Shown: positions 9,301 through 19,058, numbered from the stretch's first letter. The stretch is DNA of 64,000 bases from Novosphingobium sp. 32-60-15 (GCF_002280675.1 NZ_NCEN01000021.1:1-64000); one strand, 5' to 3'. Numbers and translations are program-made. Notes: generated from the sequence alone by a model not told the origin.

Positions 9301-10261
9301 ACGCAGCAGACGGCGTACCTGTTGCCCCGTCAACCCGCGTGGCGGTGGCAACAGCAGCGCGGTTGTGCAGGATGACCGAGATTGCCAGCAGCACATTCAG
9401 CACAACGGCCTGATAGAAGAAATACCAGATCGGGCTTCCCGCAATCATCGCCAGACCCAGCACGATGGCACGCGGATTGGGGCCAAGCAGTTTGAGGAAG
9501 CTGAGCAAGGGCTTCTGTTCGCGCGCCACTTCGGCACGGATCGCGCCAAGCCGCACGGTATCATGCTGCGCCATGGCATCGCCGACTGCTGCGTCGATGC
9601 GGCGGGCATGCGGGGTCATTCCGGCGGCAAGGTACAGATATCCGCGCGCCACAGCTTCAAACAATCGCGCGACGGGGTTGGTTGAACCGAACAGGCCTGC
9701 GTTATTATCGCGCGCATTGTTCAGCCATGGGACGCCGTAAGTCCAGTATTGATAGAAGCGGCGCTGCACTTCGACATGGTTGGACTGGATGATGTGCGAG
9801 ATGCCTGCTGCCAGCGTCCACGCCCACGCCACGCCTGCACCATGAGTGCGGGTCAACACGAAAGCCAGCAGCACATAGACGACGATATGGCTGACATAAT
9901 CGCACACCCCATCCACCATTTCACCGATCGGGCTGGATTTTCCGGTCAACCGCGCCAGATCGCCGTCTGCACCGTCAACCACATGCCAGCTCATGTGCAG
10001 AACCAGCCCGAGCAGTGCGCCCCATGGCCAGCCAAGCGCCCACGTGCCGCCGGTGGAATCCATGTTGAAATAGACAACGCCTGCCAAAACCACCAGCAAT
10101 CCGCCAATCACCGATACCATGTTCGGGGTCAAAGGGGTACGTGACAGCAGCTTTGCCAGTTTCCACGCCAGCGGATGATAGAGGTAGAAATTCAGGGAAT
10201 CCTGCATTTCACGCGGGCGTTTAGGGCGCTTGGCGTCCTGCCCGTCCGCAGACCCTGTCAT
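9293..10261 (-). CDS. CDP-alcohol phosphatidyltransferase family protein (membrane)
   Basis: This 322-residue membrane enzyme carries the complete family signature D-x2-DG-x2-AR-x8-G-x3-D-x3-D as D96, D99G, A103R104, G113, D117 and D121. The Asp residues bind metal and the CDP group. There are about six to eight hydrophobic segments. The frame opens at 10390; the strong GTAGGAG before the ATG at 10261 decides the start. It is divergent from the second family member at 10367. Given the neighbouring CDP-inositol genes, it may move inositol phosphate or another head group onto a lipid; the substrate is not visible. Confidence 0.85.
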   Translation of the reverse strand: MTGSADGQDAKRPKRPREMQDSLNFYLYHPLAWKLAKLLSRTPLTPNMVSVIGGLLVVLAGVVYFNMDSTGGTWALGWPWGALLGLVLHMSWHVVDGADGDLARLTGKSSPIGEMVDGVCDYVSHIVVYVLLAFVLTRTHGAGVAWAWTLAAGISHIIQSNHVEVQRRFYQYWTYGVPWLNNARDNNAGLFGSTNPVARLFEAVARGYLYLAAGMTPHARRIDAAVGDAMAQHDTVRLGAIRAEVAREQKPLLSFLKLLGPNPRAIVLGLAMIAGSPIWYFFYQAVVLNVLLAISVILHNRAAVATATRVDGATGTPSAAFN

Positions 10262-10366
10262 TTTGTGCACTCCTACGATCCCGTCATGTCTTGGCGATTG
10301 GCTGTTAAGGCTATATAAATTGAATGCCCGGGTAAACAGGGCCAGTGCAGAGTTTGCACTGCATAT

Positions 10367-11578
10367 GTGTGCGAAGTCAGGGCGACGCACCCAGACGAGG
10401 ATGTTCCGGACATTTCCACATCGGCATTAATTGTGTTTGCAGCCGGGCATGATGCCGATCTGCTGGTGGCGGGCGTACCTGCTGCCGCACGTGTCGTGCG
10501 TGAAGCGCGCCTTGCCGGAATCGCTGCATGCGAAGTGCTGGCAGGCCCGGGGTGGCAGCCCAGCGCCGCGACTCGGTCTGAAACCGAACGTCTTTGCGGC
10601 CCGATGCCGGTGCTTTTTGGCAACAATGCAGCAAGGCCACTGGCACGCGTAGCCGTGATCCGCGGTGACGCGCTGCCACCGGCACAGGCCATTGCCGATG
10701 CCGTGGCCGGATGCAATGAACCCGTCGACGGAATAGAGATCGCATCAGGCCACGGCATTGATGAAGCCATCGCGCGCGCCATTGCTGCAGGCCAAGATGC
10801 GGTTGACCGGTTGCAGGTGGCCGGGCGCAATATCCTGCGCTCCACCGCCAAGCCCACCGACGGGATCGTATCACGTTATATCAACCGCCCGGTATCGCAG
10901 GCCCTATCAAGCGTGGCCTTGCGTTTCCCCGGTTTTCGGCCCGTTCACGCAACTTATGGCACCGCGGTCATTGCGATTGCCATGTTTGCCTGTCTGCTGC
11001 TGGGCGGCGAATGGGGACTGATCGCAGGGGCCTTGCTGTTTCAGGCCGCTTCCATTTTTGATGGCGTGGACGGCGAAATCTCGCGCGCAACATGGCGCAC
11101 CTCGAACGAGGGCGCGCGCATGGATAGCCTGATAGATGCTGCCACCAATTTGACGTTCCTTTTGGGCACTGCGCTCAACCTGCAAATGCAGGGTCGCATA
11201 ATTGGTGCAAGCCTTGGCTATACGGGACTCGTTTTGCTCGCTATGGGGCTTTTTTTAATTGGACGAGCGGCGGCACGTAGCAATGCCCCGTTCAGCTTTG
11301 ATCTTGTCAAGGAGCACTACCGCGCCAAAGGTGCAGCTAGGAACCGTAAACAGGGTTCTGCGCTTGAACCGATGGCAGGATCGGACAGTGCCGTTGACGA
11401 AAAGCCATCGCAAATCATGCAATGGCTGACATTTATGACCAGCCGCGATTTTTTCGCGCTGGTGTTTGCACTGTTGATTGCATTCGGGTTTGCGACACTT
11501 GTCCTGGCCCTTTTTGCAATCGCGGCGGCGGGTTGGCTGGTAGCAGTTATCCTTGCCCTCGTGCCTAAGCATGCTTGA
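10367..11578 (+). CDS. CDP-alcohol phosphotransferase with extra N-terminal domain, DIPP-synthase-like
   Basis: A 403-residue protein with a GTG start. Residues about 160-403 resemble the transferase half of archaeal bifunctional IPCT/DIPPS: DGIVSRYINRPVSQ, then D232-x2-D235-G236-x2-S239-R240-x8-G249-x3-D253-x3-D257, with Ser for the usual Ala before Arg. Hydrophobic segments flank this. Residues 1-155 (ALIVFAAGHDADLLVAG...) look like a soluble alpha/beta fold, perhaps a decayed nucleotidyltransferase, since the glycine-rich loop is missing. Next to ino1 and a cytidylyltransferase, it most likely uses CDP-inositol as donor. Confidence 0.8.
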   Translation: MCEVRATHPDEDVPDISTSALIVFAAGHDADLLVAGVPAAARVVREARLAGIAACEVLAGPGWQPSAATRSETERLCGPMPVLFGNNAARPLARVAVIRGDALPPAQAIADAVAGCNEPVDGIEIASGHGIDEAIARAIAAGQDAVDRLQVAGRNILRSTAKPTDGIVSRYINRPVSQALSSVALRFPGFRPVHATYGTAVIAIAMFACLLLGGEWGLIAGALLFQAASIFDGVDGEISRATWRTSNEGARMDSLIDAATNLTFLLGTALNLQMQGRIIGASLGYTGLVLLAMGLFLIGRAAARSNAPFSFDLVKEHYRAKGAARNRKQGSALEPMAGSDSAVDEKPSQIMQWLTFMTSRDFFALVFALLIAFGFATLVLALFAIAAAGWLVAVILALVPKHA

Positions 11579-11673
11579 CGGCGGGGAATCTTCTTGCTTT
11601 TGGCGCGCGATTTATAAATGAGGCGTTATCGTTACAGCCGCCCCTGGGCGCCTGTGTGAAGGGATCTGTATTC

Positions 11674-12774
11674 ATGAAGCCAATAAAGGTCGCCGTGATC
11701 GGCGTAGGCAACTGCGCTAGCTCGCTGGTGCAGGGGGTTGCCTACTACCGCAACAACAATTCGTCGCAAGGCCTGATCCATGATCGGATCGGCGGCTATG
11801 GCGCGGGTGACGTCGATTTCGTGCTGGGCGTCGATGTTGATGCACGCAAGGTCGGCAAGGACATTTCGGAAGCGATTTTCGCTGGCCCGAACAACACCAC
11901 CGTTTTCCAACCCAACGTTCCGGCAACCGGCGCGAAGGTCATCATGGGCTTTGTGTCGGACGGCGTTGCCCCGCACATGACCGGCGTAGGCGAAAAGGGC
12001 TTTATCGTCGCTGACGAAGCCGAAGCCACGCACGACAGCATCGTTGCCGCGCTGAAGGAATCTGGCGCAGAAGTTCTGTTGAACTTCCTGCCCGTCGGTT
12101 CGCAAAAGGCCACCGAATTCTACATGGAATGTGCGCTTGAAGCCGGCGTTGCCGTCGTCAACTGCATGCCCGTGTTCATCGCTTCGACGCCTGAATGGGA
12201 AGCCAAGTTCCGCGAAAAGCGCATCCCGATCGTGGGCGACGATATCAAGGCCCAGGTTGGCGCCACGATCGTTCACCGCGTTCTGTCCAGCCTGTTTGCA
12301 GCGCGCGGCGTGAATGTTGAACGCACGTATCAGCTCAACACCGGCGGCAACACCGATTTCATGAACATGCTCGACCGTCAGCGGCTGGGCAGCAAGAAGG
12401 AATCGAAGACAGAAGCCGTGCAAGCCATGCTTGCCACGCGTCTTGCCGATGAAAACATCCACGTTGGTCCTTCGGACTATGTTCCTTGGCAAAAGGACAA
12501 CAAGCTGTGCTTCATCCGCATGGAAGGCCAGCAGTGGGGCAACGTTCCGATGAATCTGGAACTTCGCCTTTCGGTTGAAGACAGCCCGAACTCTGCCGCT
12601 TGCGTGATGGATGCGATCCGTTGCTGCAAGGTCGCGCTTGAGCGTGGCGAAGGTGGCGCCCTGATCGGCCCGTCGGCCTACTTCTGCAAGCATCCGCCGC
12701 AGCAGTTCAACGACGATGTCGCAGCGCAAATGGTTGAGGAATATGCCTCGGCCGAAAAGCTGGCCGCCGAATAA
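11674..12774 (+). CDS. ino1: inositol-3-phosphate synthase, short actinobacterial/archaeal type
   Basis: The 366-residue enzyme converts glucose 6-phosphate to myo-inositol phosphate using bound NAD. The NAD loop is VAVIGVGNCASSLVQG (7-22). The active-site region GNTDFMNMLDRQRLGSKKESKTEAV is nearly invariant in the short class found in Mycobacterium and Archaeoglobus. The frame opens at 11575, but family members begin at the MKPIKVAVIG start (11674), preceded by AAGGGA. It is the committed step for inositol in this cluster. Confidence 0.93.
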   Translation: MKPIKVAVIGVGNCASSLVQGVAYYRNNNSSQGLIHDRIGGYGAGDVDFVLGVDVDARKVGKDISEAIFAGPNNTTVFQPNVPATGAKVIMGFVSDGVAPHMTGVGEKGFIVADEAEATHDSIVAALKESGAEVLLNFLPVGSQKATEFYMECALEAGVAVVNCMPVFIASTPEWEAKFREKRIPIVGDDIKAQVGATIVHRVLSSLFAARGVNVERTYQLNTGGNTDFMNMLDRQRLGSKKESKTEAVQAMLATRLADENIHVGPSDYVPWQKDNKLCFIRMEGQQWGNVPMNLELRLSVEDSPNSAACVMDAIRCCKVALERGEGGALIGPSAYFCKHPPQQFNDDVAAQMVEEYASAEKLAAE

Positions 12775-12792
12775 GCGCGCCGCTTCACGCAA

Positions 12793-12834
12793 TGAAAAAT
12801 GGCCGACCGGGCGGATGTCTGGTCGGCCTTTTCA
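12793..12834 (+). terminator. rho-independent terminator after ino1
   Basis: A stem GGCCGACC / GGTCGGCC with a 12-base loop is flanked by pairing TGAAAA / TTTTCA, and the T run follows the stem. It lies between ino1 and the cytidylyltransferase gene, so read-through or a separate promoter must supply the latter. Confidence 0.75.
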
Positions 12835-12868
12835 TGTTCAAGACCATTTACGAATACAGAGAATCCCG

Positions 12869-13630
12869 ATGGACGCGCTGATCATTGCCGCCGGTTACGG
12901 CAGCCGCCTGGCCGAGCTTTCGCCCTCCAAGCCTTTGACGCCCGTATGCGGCGTCCCGCTGATCGAAATCGGCGTGCGTCAGGCAATGCAGGCGGGCGTC
13001 ACGCGCGTGGTCGTGGTGACCGGGCACAAGGCCGATCTGGTCGAAGCGTTCCTCGCCGATCTTTCCATGCGCGCAGGGATCGAGATCGTGCCGGTGCGCC
13101 TGTCTGACTGGTCCACGCCCAACGGCTTTTCGGTAATGGCAGGGGCCACGCGGTGCGAAGGCAATTATCTGCTGATGATGGCCGACCATATGTTTGAGGC
13201 CGATATCCTTGCGCGGCTGCTGGCAGAAGACAGCCCTGAGCGTGGCGTCACTCTGGCGATTGACCGCCGCGTGGATAGCCCGCTGGTCGATCCTGATGAC
13301 GCCACATGGGTCAAGATGGACGACGATGGCCGCATCACCGCCATCGGCAAGACCATCGCGCCTTATGATGCGGTCGATTGCGGCGCGTTTCTGGCAACGC
13401 CGGAATTGGCCATTGCCATTCGCGATGCGATTGCGGCGGGCAAATCGGGCAGCCTGTCAGACGGAATGCAGCGCCTTGCCGACGCGGGCCGCGCCGGAAC
13501 CATGGACATTGACGATGCCTGGTGGATGGACGTCGACGATCCACGCGCGCACGAACTGGCCGAAGAGCTTGCGCCCTGGCATCTGGCCCACACCTTCGCC
13601 AGCGTGCAGATCACCGCAGACGAGGATTGA
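12869..13630 (+). CDS. sugar/inositol-phosphate nucleotidyltransferase, CTP:inositol-1-phosphate cytidylyltransferase-like
   Basis: A 253-residue soluble nucleotidyltransferase of the GT-A-like fold. The NTP loop is IIAAGYGSRLAELSPSKPLTPV with Lys21, and Asp106 in LLMMADHMFE is the expected metal ligand. The DHMF motif and short length fit the IPCT domain that makes CDP-inositol, and it sits beside ino1 and two CDP-alcohol transferases. The open frame extends upstream into ino1, but the family start MDALIIAAG is at 12869. CDP-inositol as product is inferred from context; a choline-phosphate cytidylyltransferase (LicC-like) is the alternative. Confidence 0.75.
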   Translation: MDALIIAAGYGSRLAELSPSKPLTPVCGVPLIEIGVRQAMQAGVTRVVVVTGHKADLVEAFLADLSMRAGIEIVPVRLSDWSTPNGFSVMAGATRCEGNYLLMMADHMFEADILARLLAEDSPERGVTLAIDRRVDSPLVDPDDATWVKMDDDGRITAIGKTIAPYDAVDCGAFLATPELAIAIRDAIAAGKSGSLSDGMQRLADAGRAGTMDIDDAWWMDVDDPRAHELAEELAPWHLAHTFASVQITADED

Positions 13631-13744
13631 ACGCAAGGCGCTGAAGCCAACCCCGATCCCTTCCCTCAGGGATGGAAGCCGGACTTATCGCCGTTCAACT
13701 TGTTTGACGGTTGTCCCATTCGTTAATGGCCATTCCCTGATTCC

Positions 13745-13832
13745 GTCATGCTGAACTCGTTTCAGCATCCATCTCTCGGCAAGCAGCGTCAGTTTGAATG
13801 GAGAGATAGACCCTGAAACAAGTTCAGGGTGG
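13745..13832. repeat. inverted pair of CTGAAACAAGTTCAG-type palindromes, family C copy 1
   Basis: GTCATGCTGAACTCGTTTCAGCATC and, inverted, GACCCTGAAACAAGTTCAGGGT face each other across about 40 bases, and a third half-copy (ACTTGTTTCAGG) is at 13870-13881. The gap 13631-13941 holds nothing else that I can see. The same pair occurs at 60415. Confidence 0.75.
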
Positions 13833-13941
13833 CGAAAAAAGGACAATGTATGCGGATGGATAATCCGCAACTTGTTTCAGGAAGGATTGAACGAAAAAGG
13901 TACTGAACGGCAGGCGGGAGCTGTTCAGCCCCCGCCCCCAA

Positions 13942-14454
13942 TCACGGATATTTCAGGTGAATCCGTGTCGACAGGCCCGTCTTGGCGATGTTCAGCCGCA
14001 CCGAACGGAACGAGGGAATACTCGCAATCGTTGCAGGGTTGTTGGAAAAGCCGAAGCCTTCTTCAGGCAGGCCCAACATGCCGCTGCGCTTGATCGTCGT
14101 GCTTGAGTCTTCGTCGTGATAGACTGCCAGCACATAAACGCCGGGTTTGGGCACAAACAGGCACATTTTGGTTTCGGGCGCGGTTGCAGGCACGCGGCCA
14201 ACGTACATCGAGCCCTTCTTCACGAGGAACTTGCGCGGTTCATCCGCGTAAAGTGTCACCGCCATCAGGCCATTGCCATTGCGGACGCGATCAATCGTTA
14301 CATTGACCCACGTATCGCTGACCGGCCCTGCACAATTCGGCCCATCTGCGCGCACTGGCGCCTTGGCAGCAAACGCTGTGCTGGCCCCCGTCAGCGCGGT
14401 GGCAGCGGCAGCAATAGCAAGGGCCGTGGCGTACAAGCGTCTCGGCTGGATCAT
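13942..14454 (-). CDS. DUF2141 secreted protein
   Basis: About 170 residues with a Sec signal peptide (RRLYATALAIAAAATALTGASTAFAA). The mature part has VNVTIDRVRNGNGLMAVTLYAD, KMCLFVPKPGVYVLAVYHDED and EEGFGFSNNP, the hallmarks of DUF2141, a small beta-sandwich family of unknown role in the envelope. Upstream in-frame starts exist at 14490 and 14568; 14454 is chosen because it gives a normal signal peptide, but the ribosome site is weak. Confidence 0.85.
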   Translation of the reverse strand: MIQPRRLYATALAIAAAATALTGASTAFAAKAPVRADGPNCAGPVSDTWVNVTIDRVRNGNGLMAVTLYADEPRKFLVKKGSMYVGRVPATAPETKMCLFVPKPGVYVLAVYHDEDSSTTIKRSGMLGLPEEGFGFSNNPATIASIPSFRSVRLNIAKTGLSTRIHLKYP

Positions 14455-14744
14455 GTCAAAAGCCCCAAATTCGATGTGTCTTTCCGACATGTTGCAACCT
14501 TGAACCGCCCCGCTTGTCGAGGAGGTCGCACAAGTTGCGCCTTGCCGGTAATATCCCCTGCCAGCCACATACCGGCAGATTTCAGCGACGTTAAGTAAGA
14601 TTCGTGCCGTGAATGATCGCTGAACTTATGTGCGATGAACCGTTCATCGACGAATGCCCGAACCATGCCCACACGAATCGCGTCCAAAGCGGGACATTCC
14701 GTGTGGATAAGCCCGCGCATAATGCTTGCCCCCCTGATTCGCGA

Positions 14745-14827
14745 GCGGTAACCGCTGGGGTGTGGGGTAGCCATTTGCAGGCAAGAAGGCTGATGCCAAA
14801 GCCTTTGCAAATGTCCTGTGTTACCGC
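14745..14827 (+). ncRNA. candidate structured RNA leader of rpe
   Basis: Three nested helices can form just before the rpe ribosome site: GCGGTAAC/GTTACCGC (14745-14752 with 14820-14827), ATTTGCA/TGCAAAT (14773-14779 with 14806-14812) and AAGGCT/AGCCTT (14786-14791 with 14800-14805). The last two stack without a gap on the 3' side. I do not recognise a known riboswitch. The remaining part of the 14455-14843 gap shows no gene. Confidence 0.4.
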
Positions 14828-14843
14828 CGCAGGAAGACGACAG

Positions 14844-15503
14844 ATGACACCGCTTATTTCGCCTTCGATTTTGTCCGCCGACTTCGCCCGTCTGGGGGAA
14901 GAAGTACGCGCGATTGACGAAGCAGGTGCTGACTGGATTCACGTTGACGTTATGGACGGCCATTTCGTCCCCAATATTACAATCGGCCCGATGGTGGTAA
15001 AGGCGCTGCGCCCGCACACGACCAAGCCGTTTGACGTTCATCTGATGATCTCGCCAGTGGATGGCTACTTGCAGGCTTTTGCCGATGCCGGGGCCGATAT
15101 CATCACCGTCCATCCCGAAGCCGGACCACACATCCACCGCACGGTGCAAGCCATCAAGGGCCTTGGTAAAAAGGCCGGCGTTTCCTTGAATCCCGGCACA
15201 CCTGCCAAGATGCTCGATTACCTGATCGATGATGTAGACCTGATTCTGGTGATGAGCGTGAACCCCGGCTTTGGCGGCCAAAGCTTCATCTCCAGCCAGC
15301 TGCGCAAGATCGAATCCATCCGCAAGATGATCGACAAATCCGGTCGCGATATTCACCTCGAAGTGGATGGCGGGGTGGATTTGAAGACGATCCGGTCATG
15401 CGTTGAGGCAGGCGCCGATGTGCTGGTGGCCGGAACCGCCTCTTTCCGGGGTGGGCCCAGCCAATACGCCGCCAACATTGCTGCATTGAAGGCTTTGGGT
15501 TGA
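14844..15503 (+). CDS. rpe: ribulose-phosphate 3-epimerase
   Basis: A 219-residue TIM-barrel enzyme that interconverts ribulose 5-phosphate and xylulose 5-phosphate in the pentose phosphate pathway. The start [16 protein letters not shown], the metal site [13 protein letters not shown] (His33, Asp35), [18 protein letters not shown] and LEVDGGV are all intact. The frame opens at 14613; AGGAAG at 14831 fixes the ATG at 14844. It is preceded by a structured leader and followed one base later by the heparinase-family gene. Confidence 0.96.
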   Translation: MTPLISPSILSADFARLGEEVRAIDEAGADWIHVDVMDGHFVPNITIGPMVVKALRPHTTKPFDVHLMISPVDGYLQAFADAGADIITVHPEAGPHIHRTVQAIKGLGKKAGVSLNPGTPAKMLDYLIDDVDLILVMSVNPGFGGQSFISSQLRKIESIRKMIDKSGRDIHLEVDGGVDLKTIRSCVEAGADVLVAGTASFRGGPSQYAANIAALKALG

Positions 15504-15504
15504 T

Positions 15505-17409
15505 ATGAAGGACGGCGGCTTCTCCACAATCGGAAGCCGCCCGGCGGCGACTGCGGCATCCTCGCGGTCGGCACCGGCATTGCCGCTTGACCCGACAAAG
15601 GAGGAACCGCTGGCCAGATCGCAGGACCGTTATCTCCGTATGGACGAGGGTTCCCTGCCAGCGGCCGATGCGGCTTCGGTGGAACCGGGCCGGGCTTTGG
15701 CGCTTGCCGATTTTGCGCCACCTTCGCTGGGTGCCGGTGACCGGTTGATCCGTTTTGCCTATGGTCTGGGCCTGCCCGCCAGCGCAATTTACCCCTTCCG
15801 CAAACGCGCCAAAACCCAATTGACCGCGACGGTGACCAATCCCCTCCCCGGCGATCCGGCGGCGGGCAAGGCATTGCGCGCGGGGCATTTTCTCGTGCAC
15901 GGCTTCAAGTCGCCAATTGCTGATACGGCATTTTCGGGGCCACGCCTGCCGCCACCGTTCGAGCGGATGGTGCATGGCTTCCGCTGGCTGCGGGATCTGG
16001 AATCGGGCGGCCAGCGTTCGCAATGTACGCAAGTGGCCGAACGGATCGTTTCGGTCTGGCTTACCGCCAATCCAAAGCCTGATCCTACGCCGGCATGGGA
16101 CATCGGCAATGTCGGCCACCGCTTGCTCAACTGGATCGTCCATGCGCCGCTGGTCCTGTCGGGCCAGGACCGCAGCTTGCGCAATCGCGTGCTGCACACC
16201 ATCGATGAAACCGCGCGTTGGCTTGATCGCCACGTCGGCAAGGCCGAAGACCAGCTTTCGGAAGTGGCAGGTTGGTGTGCGCTGGTTGCTGCCGGATTGA
16301 TCGTGGCAGATGGCAAGGCGCGGCGGCTGTTTGCCGAAGCCGGTCTGGTGCGCGCGCTGGGCGAACTGGTCAGCGATGATGGCGGCGTCCTGTCGCGCAG
16401 CCCGCTGTGCCAGATCGAAGCGATAGAACTGCTCGTCAGCTTGCGTGCCTGCTATGAAGCGGTGCGGACAGAGCCGCTACCGCAGATCGGCACGATGCTG
16501 GGCCTGCTGGTGCCGCCCTTGCTGGCGCTGCTGCATGGCGATGGCGGTCTTGGCAATTGGCAAGGTGCGGGCGCTGTCGAGGCTGAGCGGATCGAGGCGC
16601 TAATCAAGATCAGCGGCGTGCGCACGCGGCCTTTGCGCGATGCCCGCCAGTGGGGCTATCAACGCGCGACGGCGGGCAAAGCCGTGCTGCAATTTGATGC
16701 AGGACCGCCGCCGGTTGCGCGCCACGCCCGCGATGGCTGCGCATCAACGCTCGCGTTTGAATTCAGCCATGGCCATGACCGGATTTTCGTCAATTGCGGC
16801 GGTGCGGCTTTTGCCGGCGGCTTGATTCCGCTGCGGCTGGAACAAGGTTTGCGCGGAACCGGCGCGCATTCCACGCTGACCATCGATGATTTCAATTCCA
16901 CAGCGGTGCTGATCAATGGCCGGTTGGGATCGGGCGTATCCGAAGTTGAAGTTGACCGGCGCACTTTGTCGGCAGACGGCACCGGACCCAACAGTCTGGG
17001 CGGCGGCGCGACACGGATCGAGGCCAGCCACAACGGCTATGTCGGGCGCTTTGGCCTGGTCCACCGCCGCATCCTGATCCTGCGTGATGATGGCAGCGAA
17101 TTGCGCGGCGAAGATCTGCTGGTGCCTGCCGGACGCAAGGGCAAACGCGGCACCATCGGTGTCGTCTTGCGCTTTCATCTTGGTCCCCATATCGAACTGG
17201 CCGCAAGTTCCGACGGGAAAGGCATTACGCTTGCCCTGATGGACGGCAGCCTGTGGCAGTTCCGGTCTGGCCGCGATGCGATCACCATTGAGGAAAGCCT
17301 CTGGGCAGACGGTCAGGGACGCCCTATCGGCACACGCCAGTTGGTGATCTCGGCCAAAGTTCCCCGCAGCGGTGAGAGCTTCTCCTGGCTGCTCAAGAAG
17401 ATGAGATAG
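15505..17409 (+). CDS. heparinase II/III family protein
   Basis: Up to 634 residues, the usual length for the soluble alphaproteobacterial heparinase II/III-like group: an alpha-toroid (about 90-390) and then a beta-sandwich (about 400-634) with [17 protein letters not shown] and [14 protein letters not shown]. Such proteins are polysaccharide lyases or relatives; no signal peptide is evident. A strong AAAGGAGGAA at 15597 precedes an in-frame CTG at 15610, so the true start is unclear. It lies between rpe and purH, an arrangement common in sphingomonads as I recall it. Confidence 0.85.
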   Translation: MKDGGFSTIGSRPAATAASSRSAPALPLDPTKEEPLARSQDRYLRMDEGSLPAADAASVEPGRALALADFAPPSLGAGDRLIRFAYGLGLPASAIYPFRKRAKTQLTATVTNPLPGDPAAGKALRAGHFLVHGFKSPIADTAFSGPRLPPPFERMVHGFRWLRDLESGGQRSQCTQVAERIVSVWLTANPKPDPTPAWDIGNVGHRLLNWIVHAPLVLSGQDRSLRNRVLHTIDETARWLDRHVGKAEDQLSEVAGWCALVAAGLIVADGKARRLFAEAGLVRALGELVSDDGGVLSRSPLCQIEAIELLVSLRACYEAVRTEPLPQIGTMLGLLVPPLLALLHGDGGLGNWQGAGAVEAERIEALIKISGVRTRPLRDARQWGYQRATAGKAVLQFDAGPPPVARHARDGCASTLAFEFSHGHDRIFVNCGGAAFAGGLIPLRLEQGLRGTGAHSTLTIDDFNSTAVLINGRLGSGVSEVEVDRRTLSADGTGPNSLGGGATRIEASHNGYVGRFGLVHRRILILRDDGSELRGEDLLVPAGRKGKRGTIGVVLRFHLGPHIELAASSDGKGITLALMDGSLWQFRSGRDAITIEESLWADGQGRPIGTRQLVISAKVPRSGESFSWLLKKMR

Positions 17410-17419
17410 GAAATTTCAC

Positions 17420-19009
17420 GTGACGACGGTTACCATCAAACGGGCGCTGCTTTCAGTGTCCGACAAATCCGGCCTTGTCGATCTGGGCAAGGCTCTGGCG
17501 GCGCGCGGCGTTGAACTGCTGTCAACCGGCGGCACCGCAAAGGCGCTGCGCGATGCGGGCCTTACGGTCAAGGACGTGTCCGAACACACCGGCTTTCCTG
17601 AAATGATGGATGGCCGCGTCAAGACCCTGCACCCGACGATTCACGGCGGACTGCTGGCCGTACGCGACAATCCCGAACATGCCGCCGCGATGGCCGAACA
17701 TGCGATTGGCGCCATCGATCTGGTCGTGGTCAACCTTTACCCCTTCGAAGCGACCGTTGCCAAAGGCGCAGAACGCGATGAAGTGATCGAGAACATCGAC
17801 ATCGGCGGGCCATCGATGGTGCGCTCTGCCGCCAAGAATCACGGCTTCGTCACGATCCTGACCGACGCTGCCGATTATTCCGCATTCCTCGCCGAACTTG
17901 ACGAAACAGGTGGCGCCAGCACGCTGGCCTTCCGGCGCAAGATGGCGGCCAAGGCCTATGCCGCCACGGCAGCTTACGATGCTGCCATTTCGCAGTGGTT
18001 TGCCACTGTTGACCAGCAAGAGCATTTCCCGCCTGTGCTGGCTGCGGCACACACGCGCGTTACCACGCTGCGCTATGGCGAAAACCCGCATCAGGACGCC
18101 GCGCTCTATGTGCCACGCAATCCTGCGGTCACCGGCCTTCCCCAAGCCACGCAAATCCAGGGCAAGGAACTGTCCTACAACAATTACAATGACGCCAATG
18201 CGGCATTGGAACTGGTGGGCGAATTCAGCGGCGCCAAGCCGACCGTGGTGATCGTCAAGCACGCCAATCCCTGCGGCGTGGCCACTGCCGATACGCTGCT
18301 GGATGCGTGGAAAGCGGCGCTCGAATGCGATTCCGTATCGGCCTTTGGCGGCATTGTTGCCACAAACGTGCCACTGGATGGCCCCACCGCCAACGCCATT
18401 TGCGAAATCTTCACCGAGGTCGTTGTCGCTCCGGGTGCTGACGATTCCGCCAAGGCCGCGTTTGAGCGCAAGAAGAACCTGCGCCTGTTGCTGGTGGACA
18501 GCTTGCCCGATCCTGACCGCAAGGGCCTGATCACCGTGCCCATCGCCGGTGGCCTGCTGGTACAAGATCGCGATTCCGGCAAAGTTGCCAAGGCTGACCT
18601 CAAAGTCGTGACCAAGCGCGCACCGACCGAACAGGAACTGGCCGACGCATTGTTCGCCTGGACCGTGGCCAAGCATGTGAAATCAAACGCTATTGTCTAT
18701 GCCAAGGACGGCGTGACCGCAGGCATCGGCGCAGGCCAGATGAACCGCCGCGATTCATCGCGCATTGCTGCGGCCAAGGCGCTCGAAGCGGCAGAAACGC
18801 ACGGCTTTACCGAAGCGCGCACGCACGGTTCGGCCGTGGCCTCGGATGCGTTCTTCCCGTTTGCCGACGGGTTGATGGCCGCCGTCGAAGCAGGCGCAAC
18901 TTGCGTCATCCAGCCCGGCGGTTCGATGCGCGATGATGAAGTCATCAAAGCTGCAGACGAAGCCGGCCTCGCCATGGTCTTCACCGGCATGCGCCACTTC
19001 CGCCATTGA
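17420..19009 (+). CDS. purH: bifunctional AICAR formyltransferase/IMP cyclohydrolase
   Basis: The 529-residue enzyme performs the last two steps of IMP synthesis. An N-terminal MGS-like domain ([35 protein letters not shown]) is the cyclohydrolase. The formyltransferase part has [12 protein letters not shown], the catalytic region [11 protein letters not shown], and ends [32 protein letters not shown], as in most members. It begins with GTG, 10 bases after the heparinase-family stop. Confidence 0.97.
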   Translation: MTTVTIKRALLSVSDKSGLVDLGKALAARGVELLSTGGTAKALRDAGLTVKDVSEHTGFPEMMDGRVKTLHPTIHGGLLAVRDNPEHAAAMAEHAIGAIDLVVVNLYPFEATVAKGAERDEVIENIDIGGPSMVRSAAKNHGFVTILTDAADYSAFLAELDETGGASTLAFRRKMAAKAYAATAAYDAAISQWFATVDQQEHFPPVLAAAHTRVTTLRYGENPHQDAALYVPRNPAVTGLPQATQIQGKELSYNNYNDANAALELVGEFSGAKPTVVIVKHANPCGVATADTLLDAWKAALECDSVSAFGGIVATNVPLDGPTANAICEIFTEVVVAPGADDSAKAAFERKKNLRLLLVDSLPDPDRKGLITVPIAGGLLVQDRDSGKVAKADLKVVTKRAPTEQELADALFAWTVAKHVKSNAIVYAKDGVTAGIGAGQMNRRDSSRIAAAKALEAAETHGFTEARTHGSAVASDAFFPFADGLMAAVEAGATCVIQPGGSMRDDEVIKAADEAGLAMVFTGMRHFRH

Positions 19010-19017
19010 CGAAAAGC

Positions 19018-19052
19018 GCCCCTCCCGCCTGCGGGAGAGGTTGGGGGTGGGC
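19018..19052. repeat. REP-like palindrome, family B copy 2
   Basis: CCTCCCGC-CT-GCGGGAGAGG followed by TTGGGGGTGGG lies 8 bases after the purH stop. It is the same element, in opposite orientation, as the copy at 5598. Confidence 0.75.
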
Positions 19053-19058
19053 CTTTTT

